In this document: positions 19,001-27,913 of the stretch, piece after piece
Layout of the letters: each line of letters begins with the position of its first letter
How positions within the stretch are numbered: the first letter of the stretch is position 1
Assembly (NCBI GenBank): GCA_934486915.1
Contig: CAKSRC010000003.1
Coordinates: 3,313 to 67,312 of the forward strand
DNA from: an uncultured Eubacteriales bacterium
Lineage (GTDB): Bacteria; Bacillota; Clostridia; Oscillospirales; Acutalibacteraceae
Length of the DNA: 64,000 nt
Direction: 5' to 3'
Notes under the pieces: generated by a model
Seen by the model: the letters and a program-made list of their open reading frames with translations, nothing else
Database searches by the model: none
Told to the model about the DNA's origin: nothing
Program-made: the position numbers and the translations under genes

Positions 19001-19087
19001 TTTTTTTAAAAAAGTCTTTTTCGGCATAAGAAATTAAAAAAACAATATATAATAGAATTTTTAATATAAAACGCTCCAAAATAAAGG

Positions 19088-19708
19088 CTATACTTCAAAA
19101 AAATTCTCACCTAAAACCTCAGGCGATACTTTTCCTGAAGTTATCTCTGACAAATCGGCAAAAAATTTACCTATTTCCTCTTCTAAAATACAAAACTCTA
19201 TATTAACCTTGTCAAGGAAATCTTCCTTTATAATTTTAGATGTATAAGAAGATATCAATGCATTTATTTTTCCATACTCAAAGTACTCTAAATTAAGTTT
19301 TAAAATCCTGCACTTTCTCATAGTAATTATCTTTGCAGCATCGACAGCCATTTTAGCACTATGTGAATATGCCCTTACAAGGCCGCCGGCCCCTAAAAGT
19401 ATCCCGCCAAAATATCTCGTGACAACTACTGCAGCATTTACAATGCCACTTTTTTTTAGGACATCCAAGACAGGAACCCCCGCCGTACCCTGCGGTTCAC
19501 CATCATCGGAATATCTCATAATATTTTGATCCTTTATAATATAAGCATAGACATTATGGGTTGCATTCCAATATTTTTCTCTTTTTTGAGTTATAAAGGC
19601 TATTGCCTCTGCTTCAGACTGCACAGGCATTGCAGCTCCAATAAATTTTGATCTCTTTTCTATAAATTCTTCACAGGATTCAATTTTAATAGTCTTATAT
19701 GATCCCAC
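19088..19708 (-). CDS. YigZ/IMPACT family protein
   Basis: A 206-residue member of the YigZ (UPF0029/IMPACT) family, a two-domain cytoplasmic protein related to eukaryotic IMPACT regulators of translation. The N-terminal domain carries the signature DDGEPQGTAGVPVLDVL followed by VVVTRYFGGILLGAGGLVRAY; a smaller C-terminal ferredoxin-like domain follows (about 140-206). Length is normal. The start is a GTG at 19708, shortly after AAAAGGAT. The function in bacteria is not firmly known. It stands alone between dgt and rpmE. Confidence 0.9.
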   Translation of the reverse strand: MGSYKTIKIESCEEFIEKRSKFIGAAMPVQSEAEAIAFITQKREKYWNATHNVYAYIIKDQNIMRYSDDGEPQGTAGVPVLDVLKKSGIVNAAVVVTRYFGGILLGAGGLVRAYSHSAKMAVDAAKIITMRKCRILKLNLEYFEYGKINALISSYTSKIIKEDFLDKVNIEFCILEEEIGKFFADLSEITSGKVSPEVLGENFFEV

Positions 19709-19790
19709 ACTACCATCCTTTTAATACACTTTCATTCTAAAAGTGTTTACTGCGCAAGGAAAATTAATACAGCTTACCTAACAAAAAGCA

Positions 19791-19820
19791 AAAAGGCAGT
19801 GCATAACTGCACAGCCTTTT
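19791..19820 (-). terminator. Terminator of rpmE
   Basis: AAAAGGCAGTGCA and TGCACAGCCTTTT form a stem with one mismatch and a 4-nt loop. On the minus strand it ends in a T-rich tract. It lies about 22 bp beyond the rpmE stop codon. Confidence 0.8.
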
Positions 19821-19842
19821 AATCACTAATAACCACAAGTCA

Positions 19843-20049
19843 TTATTTATTTCCGATGCCGTAACGCTTTTTAAATCTGTCTACACGTCCGCCAGTATCA
19901 ACGAGCTTTTGTTTGCCGGTGAAAAACGGATGGCATTTAGAGCATATTTCTACACGAATATTGCTTTTTGTTGAACCTGTTTCGATTACGTTACCACAAG
20001 CACAAGTGATTGTAGTTTTTTCGTACTTTGGATGTATGTTTTCTTTCAT
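19843..20049 (-). CDS. rpmE: Ribosomal protein bL31, zinc-binding form
   Basis: A 68-residue 50S ribosomal protein located at the intersubunit bridge. The four zinc ligands of the C+ form are present: Cys16, Cys18, Cys36 and Cys39 ([17 protein letters not shown]). This distinguishes it from the zinc-free RpmE2/YtiA paralog induced by zinc starvation. ATG at 20049 with GAGGTG. It has its own consensus promoter (20092-20120) and terminator, as usual for this monocistronic gene. Confidence 0.97.
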   Translation of the reverse strand: MKENIHPKYEKTTITCACGNVIETGSTKSNIRVEICSKCHPFFTGKQKLVDTGGRVDRFKKRYGIGNK

Positions 20050-20091
20050 GTTATCACCTCTTTCGCTGAAACTGTAAACATTAACACTAGA

Positions 20092-20120
20092 ATTATATCA
20101 TAGTCAAAAGAAAATTTCAA
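20092..20120 (-). promoter_or_regulatory. Promoter of rpmE
   Basis: The minus strand reads TTGAAA (20115-20120), a 17-bp spacer and TATAAT (20092-20097), about 42 bp before the rpmE ATG. Confidence 0.8.
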
Positions 20121-20196
20121 GATCAAATTATCATAAGTTTAAATTTTAGCAATATATTATATTGAGTTATAATATTTGTAAAATATATTATTAAAA

Positions 20197-20997
20197 TCAA
20201 CTGTCTTTTTGGAGATCTATGTACTCACAATACTCCTCAAGGCATAAATCCAAAGCTCGCATCTTCTTAGCATTTTCTACACCCACAAAACGAAAGATTG
20301 AACCTGAAAATGTCATGGATGTCTCATCTTCCTTAGACTTAGGGTAACGCACTATAAAACCGTAATCAACACAATTTTTATTAAGCCATTTGTACTCATC
20401 TAAGTTTAAAATTTCATCCTTGGACTTATTTCCCGCAAAATCAAATTCAACACTGAGCCCCGTCTGGAAATCACTTTTTCCACCGGGCGGTACAATCTTT
20501 TCAGCCTCTGCCTTCGAACGCACGGGTGAAAAACCGTTTTCACTCATTTGCCTACTTACCTCGTTTTGATACAACACCTCTTGATCCTCATAACTTATAT
20601 AACCGCTTTTTAAATTTAAAGATATATCGTCTTTATTAGCATCATTTATCATTTGGCTTAGTGGTTCTACAATCATTTTTTCCATTTTAACATTTTTATA
20701 TGAACTTAAATCATATTTATAATCCTTAGGTATTGGATTTTGCAAATTAACCAACGTAAGAAGTTTACTCTTTTCCTCAGATGTAAAACCCATTTGGGCT
20801 AAAGTTTCCACATCTTTTTTATTTTCTATGTAAAAAAAACTTTTTATCATCTCGTTATTTTCTTTAACAATTAAAAAAGTGCCACCAAGAGCTACAACTA
20901 CAATTAAAATAGGTACAAATACTTTTAAAAAATTAACCCTATCATATGCAGTCCTCCTATATCGCCTTTTTTTTTGTTTTTTAATTTTATAAGCCAT
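20197..20997 (-). CDS. VanY-like D,D-carboxypeptidase fold protein lacking the zinc ligands (probable pseudoenzyme)
   Basis: A 266-residue protein with a basic cytoplasmic N-terminus, one membrane anchor (about residues 24-44) and an extracytoplasmic domain clearly related to VanY/LAS peptidases. The segments SGYISYEDQ and YGFIVRYPKSKEDET match the family closely. However, the zinc site normally read as SxHxxGxAxD is here SDFQTGLSVE, with Phe177 for His and Glu184 for Asp. The EPWH motif that supplies the catalytic Glu and third ligand reads SGSI, with Ile234 for His. All metal-binding positions are therefore altered while the rest of the fold is kept. It may bind peptidoglycan stems or regulate another enzyme rather than cut. 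ATG at 20997 after AAAGGGG. No operon partner. Confidence 0.8.
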   Translation of the reverse strand: MAYKIKKQKKRRYRRTAYDRVNFLKVFVPILIVVVALGGTFLIVKENNEMIKSFFYIENKKDVETLAQMGFTSEEKSKLLTLVNLQNPIPKDYKYDLSSYKNVKMEKMIVEPLSQMINDANKDDISLNLKSGYISYEDQEVLYQNEVSRQMSENGFSPVRSKAEAEKIVPPGGKSDFQTGLSVEFDFAGNKSKDEILNLDEYKWLNKNCVDYGFIVRYPKSKEDETSMTFSGSIFRFVGVENAKKMRALDLCLEEYCEYIDLQKDS

Positions 20998-21178
20998 AAT
21001 TTTTACCCCTTTGGATCAATTAAAAAATAGACCTTCGTATTGTTTAATTCTAAAACAAAACTCATTTTTTTTCAAGTACAAACATTTTTATTCAAAAATT
21101 GCCTTTTTATACTTTTCAAAAAAGCAATAATAGTGTATTATATATAATATATTAATGTTTAAAGGAGTCGTTCGAAGT

Positions 21179-22924
21179 ATGAGAAAAACAAAAATAATTT
21201 GCACATTGGGTCCCTCCACTGATAATGAAGAAACCCTTAAGCAGCTCATGTTAAATGGTATGGATGTTGCAAGGGTAAATATGTCTCACCAAGACCACGA
21301 TACACATAGACGAAGAGCAAATATGGTTAAGAAACTAAGAGAAGAAGTTTCTCTTCCTGTTGCTCTATTATTAGATACGAAGGGTCCTGAAATTAGAACA
21401 GGTACTTTTGCAGAATCTAAAGTATTATTAAAGAAAGGTCAAAAATTTACTCTAACCACGGACGATATTGAGGGAGATGTAAATGGCTGCAGCATAAGCT
21501 TTAAAGACCTTCCAAAAGATGTAAGAAAAGATTCAACCATATTGATAGATGATGGATTAATCGAACTTTCAGTCGACAAAGTTGTAAACAACAACATTGA
21601 ATGTACTGTAATAAATGGAGGAGTTGTTTCTTCAAATAAAGGCATAAATGTGCCGGGAGTACAACTTTCACTACCATTCCTAAACGAAAAAGATAAATCT
21701 GATATAAAGTTTGCAGTAGAAGAGGACTTCGACTTCATAGCAGCTTCTTTTACACGTACAGCCGACGACATTATAGCATTAAAAAAAGAACTTAAAAAAT
21801 ATAATTGCGATAACATAAAAATAATCGCTAAAATCGAAAATGGCGATGGTGTTAAAAATATTGACGACATCCTAAGAGTAGCCGATGGAATAATGGTTGC
21901 AAGAGGAGATTTAGGTGTTGAAATACCTATAGAAGATATCCCAATAATCCAAAAAATGCTCATTAAGAAAGCTTTTGAAGACGGAAGAATCGTTATAACC
22001 GCTACTCAAATGTTGGATTCAATGATTAAAAATCCAAGACCTACAAGAGCTGAAACAACAGACGTTGCAAATGCAATATATGACGGTACCAGCGCAATTA
22101 TGCTTTCAGGCGAAACCGCAGCCGGCGCTTACCCTGTCGAAGCTGTCAAGACCATGTCCATAATAGCAAAGACGACCGAAAAGGATATAGATTACCTAAA
22201 ACGATTTAGAAAAAGCGAAATGCCTGAAAATCCAAACGTAACTTCTGCAATATCTCACGCTGCATGTACAACAGCCCATGACTTAAATGCAAAAGCTATA
22301 TTAGCTGTTTCTAAATCCGGAAGAACCGCAAAAATGATTTCAAAGTTTAGGCCTAATTGCCCTATAATAGGCGGAACAACCGAACCCAAGGTTTTAAGGC
22401 AAATGAACCTATTTTGGGGAGTTATACCAGTAATGATAGAGGAGCAGGCTTCCGGCACTGATCTATTAGAATACATAACTGAGGTTGCAAAAAAGGGTGG
22501 TTATGTAAATGACGGAGACTTGGTAGTAATCTCTGCAGGTGTACCTGTCGGCATATCAGGAAGCACCAACCTTATAAAAGTCGATTTAGTAGGTGATGTA
22601 TTGGTAACAGGAACAAGTGTTACTCCTGGTATAGTTTGCGGCAACCTTTGCGTTTGCAAAAATGAGCAGGAAGCAAGAAAGCGTTTCAAAAACGGGGATA
22701 TCCTAGTAATTCCTGAAACATCCAACGGAATCCTAAATATAATGAAATATGCTTCTGCAATAATAACTGAAAATAATGGCATTAATTCTCATGCCGCTGT
22801 TGTAGGTTTGGCTCTAGATAAACCCGTAATGATAGGCGCATACAATGCGACAAACATTTTAAAGAATGGCACTACTGTCACAGTTGACTGCAGTAAAGGA
22901 TTAATTTTCAGCGGCACTTGCTAA
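21179..22924 (+). CDS. pyk: Pyruvate kinase with C-terminal PEP-utiliser domain
   Basis: Pyruvate kinase transfers phosphate from phosphoenolpyruvate to ADP, the last step of glycolysis. The 581-residue product starts MRKTKIICTLGPSTDNEE. It has the catalytic barrel (MVARGDLGVEIPIEDIP, TATQMLDSM, PTRAETTDVANAIYDG) and the allosteric C domain. An additional C-terminal domain of about 90 residues (GILNIMKYASAIITENNGI, SHAAVVGLALDKPVMIGA) is homologous to the phosphohistidine domain of PEP-utilising enzymes, as in Bacillus and Geobacillus Pyk. I chose the ATG at 21179, 11 nt after AAAGGAG; the ATG at 21155 lies before that site. The gene is monocistronic and ends at a strong terminator. Confidence 0.96.
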   Translation: MRKTKIICTLGPSTDNEETLKQLMLNGMDVARVNMSHQDHDTHRRRANMVKKLREEVSLPVALLLDTKGPEIRTGTFAESKVLLKKGQKFTLTTDDIEGDVNGCSISFKDLPKDVRKDSTILIDDGLIELSVDKVVNNNIECTVINGGVVSSNKGINVPGVQLSLPFLNEKDKSDIKFAVEEDFDFIAASFTRTADDIIALKKELKKYNCDNIKIIAKIENGDGVKNIDDILRVADGIMVARGDLGVEIPIEDIPIIQKMLIKKAFEDGRIVITATQMLDSMIKNPRPTRAETTDVANAIYDGTSAIMLSGETAAGAYPVEAVKTMSIIAKTTEKDIDYLKRFRKSEMPENPNVTSAISHAACTTAHDLNAKAILAVSKSGRTAKMISKFRPNCPIIGGTTEPKVLRQMNLFWGVIPVMIEEQASGTDLLEYITEVAKKGGYVNDGDLVVISAGVPVGISGSTNLIKVDLVGDVLVTGTSVTPGIVCGNLCVCKNEQEARKRFKNGDILVIPETSNGILNIMKYASAIITENNGINSHAAVVGLALDKPVMIGAYNATNILKNGTTVTVDCSKGLIFSGTC

Positions 22925-22945
22925 CTTACATATAAAATAATAAAC

Positions 22946-22983
22946 AGCCGAGTATCAAATAAAAGATACTCGGCTTTCCTATT
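22946..22983 (+). terminator. Terminator of pyk
   Basis: AGCCGAGTATC (22946-22956) and GATACTCGGCT (22965-22975) form an 11-bp stem followed by TTTCCTATT. Confidence 0.85.
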
Positions 22984-23002
22984 AGGTTTAGTTTATATAC
23001 TA

Positions 23003-23040
23003 AAAGTATGCCAATACAAAATATTGCATTGGCATACTTT
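23003..23040 (-). terminator. Terminator of the GNAT gene
   Basis: AAAGTATGCCAAT (23003-23015) and ATTGGCATACTTT (23028-23040) form a perfect 13-bp stem directly after the stop of the minus-strand gene. T-tracts on both sides suggest bidirectional use together with the pyk terminator. Confidence 0.8.
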
Positions 23041-23041
23041 T

Positions 23042-23578
23042 TTATACTCCCTCTAAATATGGCACTTCGTCTCTTAAAATAGAATACATGCATGAATTTT
23101 GAACTACATCATATTTACAAATATGATTTCTCAATGTCCCTTCATAAGTAAATCCCGCTTTTTCCAAGCAACGCCTAGAGGCAGTGTTTATCTCAAAGGT
23201 TTCGGCATAAATCCTTTCAATATTGCAGTACTTAAATGCCAAATTACACATATATACTATGGCGCTTGTCATAATTCCATTGCCCCAAAAAGGTACTCCC
23301 AACCAATACCCTATTTCAGCGGATTTTCTATACACATCATCCTGTCTATTAAACATAATTGAAATAGTTCCTATAAACTTATCATCCATACAAATAGCCC
23401 TTGCTATCCTATTTGTATGTTCCCTATCGAGGCATGCTTTAATAAACCTTTCCGCATCCTCGACACTATATGGCTGGGGAAAGTCATCCCTTATAAAAGC
23501 AGCTATCCTTTTATCATTCGCATAATGTGCTAAATCTTTGGCATCAGACTCTAAAAACTCCCTTATTGATACATCCAT
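23042..23578 (-). CDS. GNAT family N-acetyltransferase (RimJ/RimL-like)
   Basis: A 178-residue acetyltransferase of the GNAT fold, using acetyl-CoA to modify an amine. Segments fitting the RimJ/RimL subgroup are AEIGYWLGVPFWGNGIMTSA (CoA-binding strand and loop) and IERIYAETFEINTASRRCLEKAGF near the C-terminus. That subgroup modifies ribosomal protein N-termini or small molecules such as spermidine; the substrate here is not predictable. I chose the ATG at 23578 with an upstream AAGGTG; a GTG at 23602 is a less likely start. It is next to, but apparently not co-regulated with, nth. Confidence 0.85.
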   Translation of the reverse strand: MDVSIREFLESDAKDLAHYANDKRIAAFIRDDFPQPYSVEDAERFIKACLDREHTNRIARAICMDDKFIGTISIMFNRQDDVYRKSAEIGYWLGVPFWGNGIMTSAIVYMCNLAFKYCNIERIYAETFEINTASRRCLEKAGFTYEGTLRNHICKYDVVQNSCMYSILRDEVPYLEGV

Positions 23579-23616
23579 ACTTTCACCTTCTTTAGGATTC
23601 ACGATAATGAATCGTC

Positions 23617-24252
23617 TTAGTTACTATTTACAAAAAACTCACAAAAATCATGCATCACGCACTCATGACATTTTGGTTTTGCTGCTTTGCAAACTGCCCT
23701 GCCATGAAGTACAAGCCTATGACAAAAATCATTTGATTCATCGCTGTCGAGTGCATCTCTTAATATCATTTCAATCTTATATGGGTCTTTAAGCTTATGA
23801 AATCCCAACCTATTTGTAATTCTAATGCAGTGGGTGTCCACAACTACGGCAGGTTTTGAAAAAACATCGCCTAAAATGAGGTTAGCTGTCTTACGTCCAA
23901 CACCTTGCAATGAAATTAACTCCTCCATTGTGCTTGGTACTTTTGAATCATAATTTTCTACCAATTGCCTAGACATTGCAAGTATATCCCTAGCCTTTGT
24001 TTTATAAAGGCCACATGATTTTATGTATTCTTCGATTTCACTAATATCAGCCCTAGCAAAATCTTTTGGAGTCTTAAACCTTTCAAACAACGCAGGAGTT
24101 ACCATATTTACTCTTGCATCAGTGCATTGAGCCGCAAGACGTGTTGCGACAAGCAGTTGAAACGGGTCACTATATGAAAGCGAACATATAGCATCCGGGT
24201 ATTCCCTCTTTAATGCCTCAACTGCAAGTTTTCCTAATTCTTTATTGTCCAT
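23617..24252 (-). CDS. nth: Endonuclease III
   Basis: A base-excision repair DNA glycosylase and AP lyase acting on oxidised pyrimidines. The product is about 211 residues. The helix-hairpin-helix LQGVGRKTANLIL contains the catalytic Lys, and VDTHCIRITNRLG contains the catalytic Asp. The C-terminal four-cysteine iron-sulfur motif is complete (CKAAKPKCHECVMHDFC, spacing C-x6-C-x2-C-x5-C). It follows aspS closely, with the start near the aspS stop; I give the ATG at 24252, and a GTG at 24261 is the alternative. Probably co-transcribed with hisS and aspS. Confidence 0.95.
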   Translation of the reverse strand: MDNKELGKLAVEALKREYPDAICSLSYSDPFQLLVATRLAAQCTDARVNMVTPALFERFKTPKDFARADISEIEEYIKSCGLYKTKARDILAMSRQLVENYDSKVPSTMEELISLQGVGRKTANLILGDVFSKPAVVVDTHCIRITNRLGFHKLKDPYKIEMILRDALDSDESNDFCHRLVLHGRAVCKAAKPKCHECVMHDFCEFFVNSN

Positions 24253-24273
24253 AAAAATCACTGCCCAACAAGC

Positions 24274-26043
24274 TTATTCTTTAATGTTAATGGAAATGGA
24301 AAGTTCGTCGAGTTGCTTTTGGTCTACAGGCGCAGGAGATTGTGTCATAAGTTCTGCAGAACTTGCAACTTTTGGGAAAGCCATAACATCCCTAATGCTT
24401 GGGCAATCAAGCATTAACATTACAAGCCTGTCAAGACCAAACGCCATTCCACCATGAGGAGGTGCACCGTATTTAAATGCATCTATTAAATATCCAAAGC
24501 GTCTTCTTGCTTCCTCTTGCGAGAATCCCAAAGCCTTGAACATTCTTTCTTGAAGTTCAGGATTATTTATTCTTATTGAACCTCCGCCTACTTCGTTGCC
24601 GTTTAAAACTAAGTCATATGCGATTGAATTAACTGAATATGGGTCTGATTCAAGTTTTTCTATGTCTTCTATACATGGATGTGTAAATGGGTGATGCTTT
24701 GAAACATATCTATTTTCTTCTTTGCTATACTCAAACAAAGGAAAATCAGTAACCCAAAGAAGTGAAGGCTTACTCTTATCTATTAGATCAAGCTTTTCTG
24801 CCAACTTACATCTAAGTGCACCTAAGCTATCAAACACTACATCATTTTCGTCGCTTGCAACTATAAATAACAAGTCACCGTTTTCAGCCTGAAGTTTATC
24901 TCTAATAGCTTTAATTTCTTCTTGAGATAAGAATTTTTCAAATGAAGAGGTTGATGTACCATCATCATTAATTTTAGTATAAGCAAGACCTTTTGCACCA
25001 TAGTCTTTAATCCAAGCTGAAAGCTTGTCTATTTCTTTTCTACCAATTTTAGAAGCGGCAGCTTTTGCATTTATTCCACGTATTGAACCGCTTTCTACTG
25101 CAGAAGCAAACACCCTAAACTCCGTATTTTTGAGCTCATTTGTTAAGTCTACAAGCTCTAAACCAAATCTTAGGTCAGGTTTATCGGAACCAAAGCGATT
25201 CATTGCCTCTTTGTAGGTCATTCTTAGGAATTTATCTTCTAAAGTGATTCCAAGAACCTCTTTATATACCTTTTTCATAAAGCCTTCTGCAATATTCATG
25301 ACATCCTCTTGGTCAACAAAAGACATTTCAAGGTCAATTTGAGTAAATTCCGGTTGTCTGTCAGCCCTTAAATCCTCATCTCTAAAGCACTTAGCTATTT
25401 GCATATATCTATCAAAGCCCGAAAGCATAGTAAGCTGCTTATAAAGCTGCGGCGATTGAGGCAAAGCAAAGAAATTGCCCGGGAAAACTCTGGACGGAAC
25501 TAAATAGTCCCTTGCTCCTTCGGGAGTTGATTTTATTAAAATAGGTGTCTCTATTTCTATAAATCCATTATTGTCAAAGTAGTCTCTCGCAACCTTTACA
25601 ATCTTATGCCTTTTTATAATTTTTTCTTGTACTTCGGGTATTCTCAAGTCTAAATATCTATATTTAAGCCTTAAATCTTCCTTTGCGCTGCAGTCATTTA
25701 TAATTTCAAACGGCGTAGTCTCGGATTTTGCCAAAAGCTCTAAGTCATTTACTTCAATCTCTATTTCGCCGGTTGGAATCTCTAAATTCTTAGAGCTTCT
25801 CTCTTTGACAATTCCCTTAGCAGAGATAACGTACTCGGATCTAAGATTAAATGCCATATCAAAAAGCTCTTTGCTTGTTTTATCATCAAAAGCCAATTGA
25901 ACTATACCGCTTCTATCCCTTATGTCCACAAAAATAAGCTTGCCAAGGTCTCTTTGCCTTTGCACCCATCCGCTTACAACAACTTCTTTTCCTATATCTT
26001 CTTTTCTAAATACTCCACAATAATGTGTTCGTTTTAACCTCAT
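24274..26043 (-). CDS. aspS: Aspartyl-tRNA synthetase
   Basis: A class II aminoacyl-tRNA synthetase charging tRNA-Asp. The 589-residue bacterial form has the N-terminal OB-fold anticodon-binding domain (VVSGWVQRQRDLGKLIFVDI), the catalytic core with motif 2 (FRDEDLRADRQPEFTQIDLE), the bacterial GAD insertion (about residues 290-410), and motif 3 (GMAFGLDRLVMLM). Whether it is discriminating for tRNA-Asp or also charges tRNA-Asn cannot be told here, as no gatCAB is visible. ATG at 26043 after AAAGGATG. It follows hisS by 33 bp, a conserved hisS-aspS pair in Firmicutes. Confidence 0.97.
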   Translation of the reverse strand: MRLKRTHYCGVFRKEDIGKEVVVSGWVQRQRDLGKLIFVDIRDRSGIVQLAFDDKTSKELFDMAFNLRSEYVISAKGIVKERSSKNLEIPTGEIEIEVNDLELLAKSETTPFEIINDCSAKEDLRLKYRYLDLRIPEVQEKIIKRHKIVKVARDYFDNNGFIEIETPILIKSTPEGARDYLVPSRVFPGNFFALPQSPQLYKQLTMLSGFDRYMQIAKCFRDEDLRADRQPEFTQIDLEMSFVDQEDVMNIAEGFMKKVYKEVLGITLEDKFLRMTYKEAMNRFGSDKPDLRFGLELVDLTNELKNTEFRVFASAVESGSIRGINAKAAASKIGRKEIDKLSAWIKDYGAKGLAYTKINDDGTSTSSFEKFLSQEEIKAIRDKLQAENGDLLFIVASDENDVVFDSLGALRCKLAEKLDLIDKSKPSLLWVTDFPLFEYSKEENRYVSKHHPFTHPCIEDIEKLESDPYSVNSIAYDLVLNGNEVGGGSIRINNPELQERMFKALGFSQEEARRRFGYLIDAFKYGAPPHGGMAFGLDRLVMLMLDCPSIRDVMAFPKVASSAELMTQSPAPVDQKQLDELSISINIKE

Positions 26044-26076
26044 ATGTTTACATCCTTTATCTTATATTTATATTGC

Positions 26077-27363
26077 TTAGCCATTAAATTTTTCTATATG
26101 GAGCCTGAAAAACTCAGATGCGAAATTTTCACCAATAGATATTCGACTTCTTTCTGAAAGAGGCATATATTTAATTTCCGCACTATTTCTTTCAATCTCA
26201 TCATCGCCAAGTACCATACTAAATTTAGCATTGATTTTATTTGCATACTTCATTTGAGCTTTAACACTTTTGCCCACTAAATCAATTTCACATATAAGCC
26301 CTGATTTTCTTATTTCATTTGCAAGTTTAAATGCCTTTAATCCTGCCTTTTGGCCTATTGAAGCAATGTATAAGTCACATCCTTCAGGTTTTGGAATGTC
26401 TATATTTTGCTTTTCCATAGCGAGCATAAGCCTTTCAATTCCAATTCCAAAGCCCAAAGACGGCATACTGGGTCCACCTATTTCCTCAATAAGACCATCA
26501 TATCTTCCGCCGCCGCATATTGCCCCTTGAGCTCCTATATCCTCACATACAAATTCAAATACGGTTTTAGTATAATAATCAAGTCCTCTTACAATCCTTG
26601 GATTTACCTTATACTCGATATTTATAGCATCTAAATAGCCCTTAACTTCCTCAAAATGTTTAGAACATTCGTCGCATAGATAGTCTAAAATCACGGGTGC
26701 ATTTATAGCTATCTCCCTACATGACGGATTTTTGCAATCGAGTATTCTCATAGGATTACGTGAAAGTCTATCTATACATGTATGGCATAGATTTGATTTA
26801 TTTTCTTCAAAATAAGCCTTTAAAGCCTCGTTATATTTTTGCCTGCAGTGAGGGCAGCCAATAGAATTTATTTGAAGTGAAATATTCTTAAGATCCAAAC
26901 GTTTAAACAATGAACAAGCCATACTAATAAGTTCGGCATCAGCAGATGGACTTCCTGCCCCAAATACCTCTAAACCAAACTGGTGAAATTCTCTAAGTCT
27001 GCCGGCTTGAGGTTTTTCGTATCTATAGCACGAGCTTAAATAATAGGTTTTAAGCGGAAGGCCATCATTATAAAGCCCATGTTCAAGCATAGAACGTGCC
27101 ACACCTGCAGTACCTTCCGGACGAAGTGTGATTGATCTTCCTCCCTTATCATCAAAAGTATACATTTCCTTTTGAACTACATCACTTGTTTGCCCTACTG
27201 ATCTTGAAAACAACTCAGTATGTTCAAATACGGGTGTCCTTATTTCCTTAAAGCCATATAACAAAGCTTCTTGCTTAAGTATTCCTTCTACAAAATCCAA
27301 TTTATAGCTATCCTTAGGAAGTACATCATTTGTACCTTTTATAGCCTTAGTTATTAACTCCAT
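26077..27363 (-). CDS. hisS: Histidyl-tRNA synthetase
   Basis: A class II synthetase of 428 residues charging tRNA-His. It begins with KGTNDVLPKDSYK, has the motif 2 region YRYEKPQAGRLREFHQFGLE, the histidine-specific IVRGLDYYTKTVFEF (HisA motif), and the glycine-rich GGGRYDGLIEEIGG followed by LGFGIGIERL. The C-terminal anticodon domain runs from about residue 330. A cysteine-containing insert near residues 168-230 (CPHCRQK, CHTCIDRLSRNPMRILDCK) is typical of the family. ATG at 27363 with GTGGAGG. I see no T-box in the 120-bp gap upstream, which holds the terminator of the preceding gene. Confidence 0.96.
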   Translation of the reverse strand: MELITKAIKGTNDVLPKDSYKLDFVEGILKQEALLYGFKEIRTPVFEHTELFSRSVGQTSDVVQKEMYTFDDKGGRSITLRPEGTAGVARSMLEHGLYNDGLPLKTYYLSSCYRYEKPQAGRLREFHQFGLEVFGAGSPSADAELISMACSLFKRLDLKNISLQINSIGCPHCRQKYNEALKAYFEENKSNLCHTCIDRLSRNPMRILDCKNPSCREIAINAPVILDYLCDECSKHFEEVKGYLDAINIEYKVNPRIVRGLDYYTKTVFEFVCEDIGAQGAICGGGRYDGLIEEIGGPSMPSLGFGIGIERLMLAMEKQNIDIPKPEGCDLYIASIGQKAGLKAFKLANEIRKSGLICEIDLVGKSVKAQMKYANKINAKFSMVLGDDEIERNSAEIKYMPLSERSRISIGENFASEFFRLHIEKFNG

Positions 27364-27390
27364 CGAATTCCTCCACTCATCTTATAAATT

Positions 27391-27417
27391 AAAAAATCCG
27401 CCCCGATTAAGGGACGG
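27391..27417 (-). terminator. Terminator between mgsA-like gene and hisS
   Basis: On the minus strand CCGTCCC-TTAATC-GGGGCGG is followed by a run of Ts. It closes the mre-min cluster before hisS. Confidence 0.8.
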
Positions 27418-27484
27418 AAGCAAATCCATTTTAATATTTTTCCCGCCACTGATGGCCTTAATTATGTAAACTAAAAGAAAATAT

Positions 27485-27889
27485 CTAGAATCTTGGACTT
27501 ATGATATCTCGCCAAGCAAGATCTCCTCTTTCCAAGCCGTGAATTAAAACTTCGGCTGTTGCAATATTTGTTGCAAGAGGAATACTATGCATATCACAAA
27601 GCCTCAAAAGATTTACTTCATTAGGGTCATCAAGTTTATCACTCAATGGATCCCTAAAAAATAGAAGCATATCTATTTCATTACAAGAGATTCTCGCAGC
27701 GATTTGATGCACACCTCCTTGAGATCCTGATAATAATCTTTCAATGTTAAGACCCGTCGCCTCTTTTACCATTTTGCCTGTCGTGCCCGTTGCGCACAAG
27801 TAATGGCTACTCAAAGCTCCACAATACGCAATACAAAACTGCACCATTAACTCTTTTTTGCTGTCATGCGCAATTAAAGCAATATTCAT
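27485..27889 (-). CDS. mgsA: Methylglyoxal synthase-like protein with altered active site
   Basis: The 134-residue product aligns over its length with methylglyoxal synthase, which converts dihydroxyacetone phosphate to methylglyoxal. Conserved parts are IALIAHDSKKELM, ATGTTGKM and FFRDPL, plus PLATNIATAEVLIHGLERGD. The GGDQ motif that carries the catalytic Asp (Asp71 in E. coli) reads GGVHQ here (Val60), and the HxPD positions (His98 and Asp101 in E. coli) read DDPN (Asp87, Asn90). The phosphate-binding GTTG and His8 are kept. This suggests loss or change of catalysis while ligand binding may remain. ATG at 27889 after AGGGGGA, 24 bp from minD in a cell-shape cluster. It could be a sensor of a sugar phosphate; that is inference. 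Confidence 0.82.
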   Translation of the reverse strand: MNIALIAHDSKKELMVQFCIAYCGALSSHYLCATGTTGKMVKEATGLNIERLLSGSQGGVHQIAARISCNEIDMLLFFRDPLSDKLDDPNEVNLLRLCDMHSIPLATNIATAEVLIHGLERGDLAWRDIISPRF

Positions 27890-27913
27890 TAAAATTCCCC
27901 CTAATATTTCTTT

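Noticed and set aside
27364..27484. Possible T-box leader before hisS-aspS
   Set aside because: The gap is only about 120 bp and holds a simple terminator of the upstream gene. There is no specifier stem or TGGN antiterminator sequence.
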